A model generated the notes under the pieces. That model was not told where the DNA came from. It worked only from the letters and a program-made list of their open reading frames with translations, and searched no databases. DNA of 5,942 bases. Origin: an uncultured Coriobacteriaceae bacterium (lineage in GTDB: Bacteria > Actinomycetota > Coriobacteriia > Coriobacteriales > Atopobiaceae). Positions 5,499 to 5,942 of this stretch are shown here, in pieces; the stretch's first letter is position 1, and each line of letters starts with the position of its first letter. The position numbers were made by a program, and so were the translations under genes. The stretch covers positions 1 to 5,942 of the forward strand of contig URWR01000107.1 in the NCBI GenBank assembly GCA_900551595.1. Reading direction: 5' to 3'.

Positions 5499-5942
5499 GC
5501 CTTGCCAGCATAATTGATCACACACTGCTCAAAGCAAATGCTACAAAATCTCAAATTGAGCAGCTTTGTGACGAAGCAATTGAGTATGGCTTTGCGTCGG
5601 TGTGTGTAAATACATGCTGGGTACCACTTTGTGCTCAACGTCTTGCAAACAGCGGCGTCAAAGTTTGCTGTGTTGTTGGTTTTCCGCTGGGAGCCATGGC
5701 GCCCGAGTCTAAAGCTCATGAGGCTGCTCGTGCCGTTGCCGATGGTGCTGATGAAGTTGATATGGTCATCAATATTGGTTGGCTTCTTGATGGCGACGAT
5801 GATGCAGTCCGTGATGATATTGCAGGTGTAGTTGCTGCAGCTGATGGCAAGTGCGTCAAAGTTATCATCGAGACCTGCCTGCTTACTGATGAGCAGAAGG
5901 TTCGTGCATGTGAGCTGGCTGTTGAGGCGGGTGCATCGTTTG
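5495..5942 (+). CDS. deoC: Deoxyribose-phosphate aldolase, 3' end cut off by window edge
   Basis: The first 149 residues of a class I aldolase, about two thirds of the usual 220 or so. DeoC reversibly cleaves 2-deoxy-D-ribose 5-phosphate into acetaldehyde and glyceraldehyde 3-phosphate in the cytoplasm. Visible family signatures are [12 protein letters not shown] (6-17), FASVCVN (33-39), VVGFPLGA (60-67), [14 protein letters not shown] (82-95) and VKVIIET (121-127). D89 and K122 correspond to E. coli D102 and K137, and C37 to C47. The Schiff-base lysine (E. coli K167, in the FIKTSTG motif) lies a few residues past the window end and cannot be checked. The GTG start overlaps the transketolase stop by four bases, with AGGGGG at 5481-5486, so translation is probably coupled. 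It is cysteine-rich for its length. DeoC usually sits with nucleoside genes; here it is in a PTS-transketolase operon. Confidence 0.93.
   Translation, partial: MSLASIIDHTLLKANATKSQIEQLCDEAIEYGFASVCVNTCWVPLCAQRLANSGVKVCCVVGFPLGAMAPESKAHEAARAVADGADEVDMVINIGWLLDGDDDAVRDDIAGVVAAADGKCVKVIIETCLLTDEQKVRACELAVEAGASF

Noticed and set aside
5156..5719. 187-residue minus-strand open frame, and similar ones at 2378-2890 and 4620-5069
   Set aside because: All are opposite conserved genes, have low-complexity composition (Ser/Thr/Ala or Asn/Asp runs) and no family features.

Overview
The window carries most of a sugar-uptake and carbon-metabolism operon with its divergently placed regulator. Base composition looks close to half G+C by eye. 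Shine-Dalgarno sites are purine-rich, and GTG or TTG starts are common (GTG for the regulator, the second transketolase half and deoC; TTG for the first transketolase half). My impression of the protein style is a low- to moderate-GC anaerobe or fermenter, possibly a coriobacterial (Atopobium/Olsenella-like) actinobacterium or a Firmicute. That placement is a low-confidence inference, since no phylogenetic marker is present.

Layout. Bases 1-791 (minus strand) encode a DeoR-family repressor cut off at its C-terminus by the window edge. Bases 792-1160 form a divergent control region of about 370 bp with several short repeats. The plus strand then reads: PTS EIIA (1161-1613), EIIC of the UlaA/SgaT family (1703-3127), a 167-bp spacer with three inverted repeats, EIIB (3295-3582), transketolase N-terminal half (3681-4535), transketolase C-terminal half (4536-5498, no gap), and deoxyribose-phosphate aldolase deoC (starts at 5495, 4-bp overlap, runs off the right edge).

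How it may work together. An ascorbate-family PTS (separate A, C and B proteins) imports and phosphorylates a sugar or sugar-acid-like compound. A two-subunit transketolase and a DeoC aldolase process the phosphorylated product, probably yielding or consuming glyceraldehyde 3-phosphate. The DeoR protein probably senses a phosphorylated intermediate and represses the operon.

The point worth following is that the lineage-typical names are probably misleading. The EIIC differs from E. coli UlaA at several positions I recall as vitamin C ligands. The transketolase has lost the acceptor-recognition His and Asp (E. coli H461 and D469). The DeoR sensor domain has a degenerate effector motif. No ascorbate-pathway enzymes (UlaD/E/F/G) are visible. 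Together these suggest a PTS-transketolase-DeoC route for a substrate that is not ascorbate and may be unassigned. No RNA genes, CRISPR arrays, insertion sequences or phage genes were seen.
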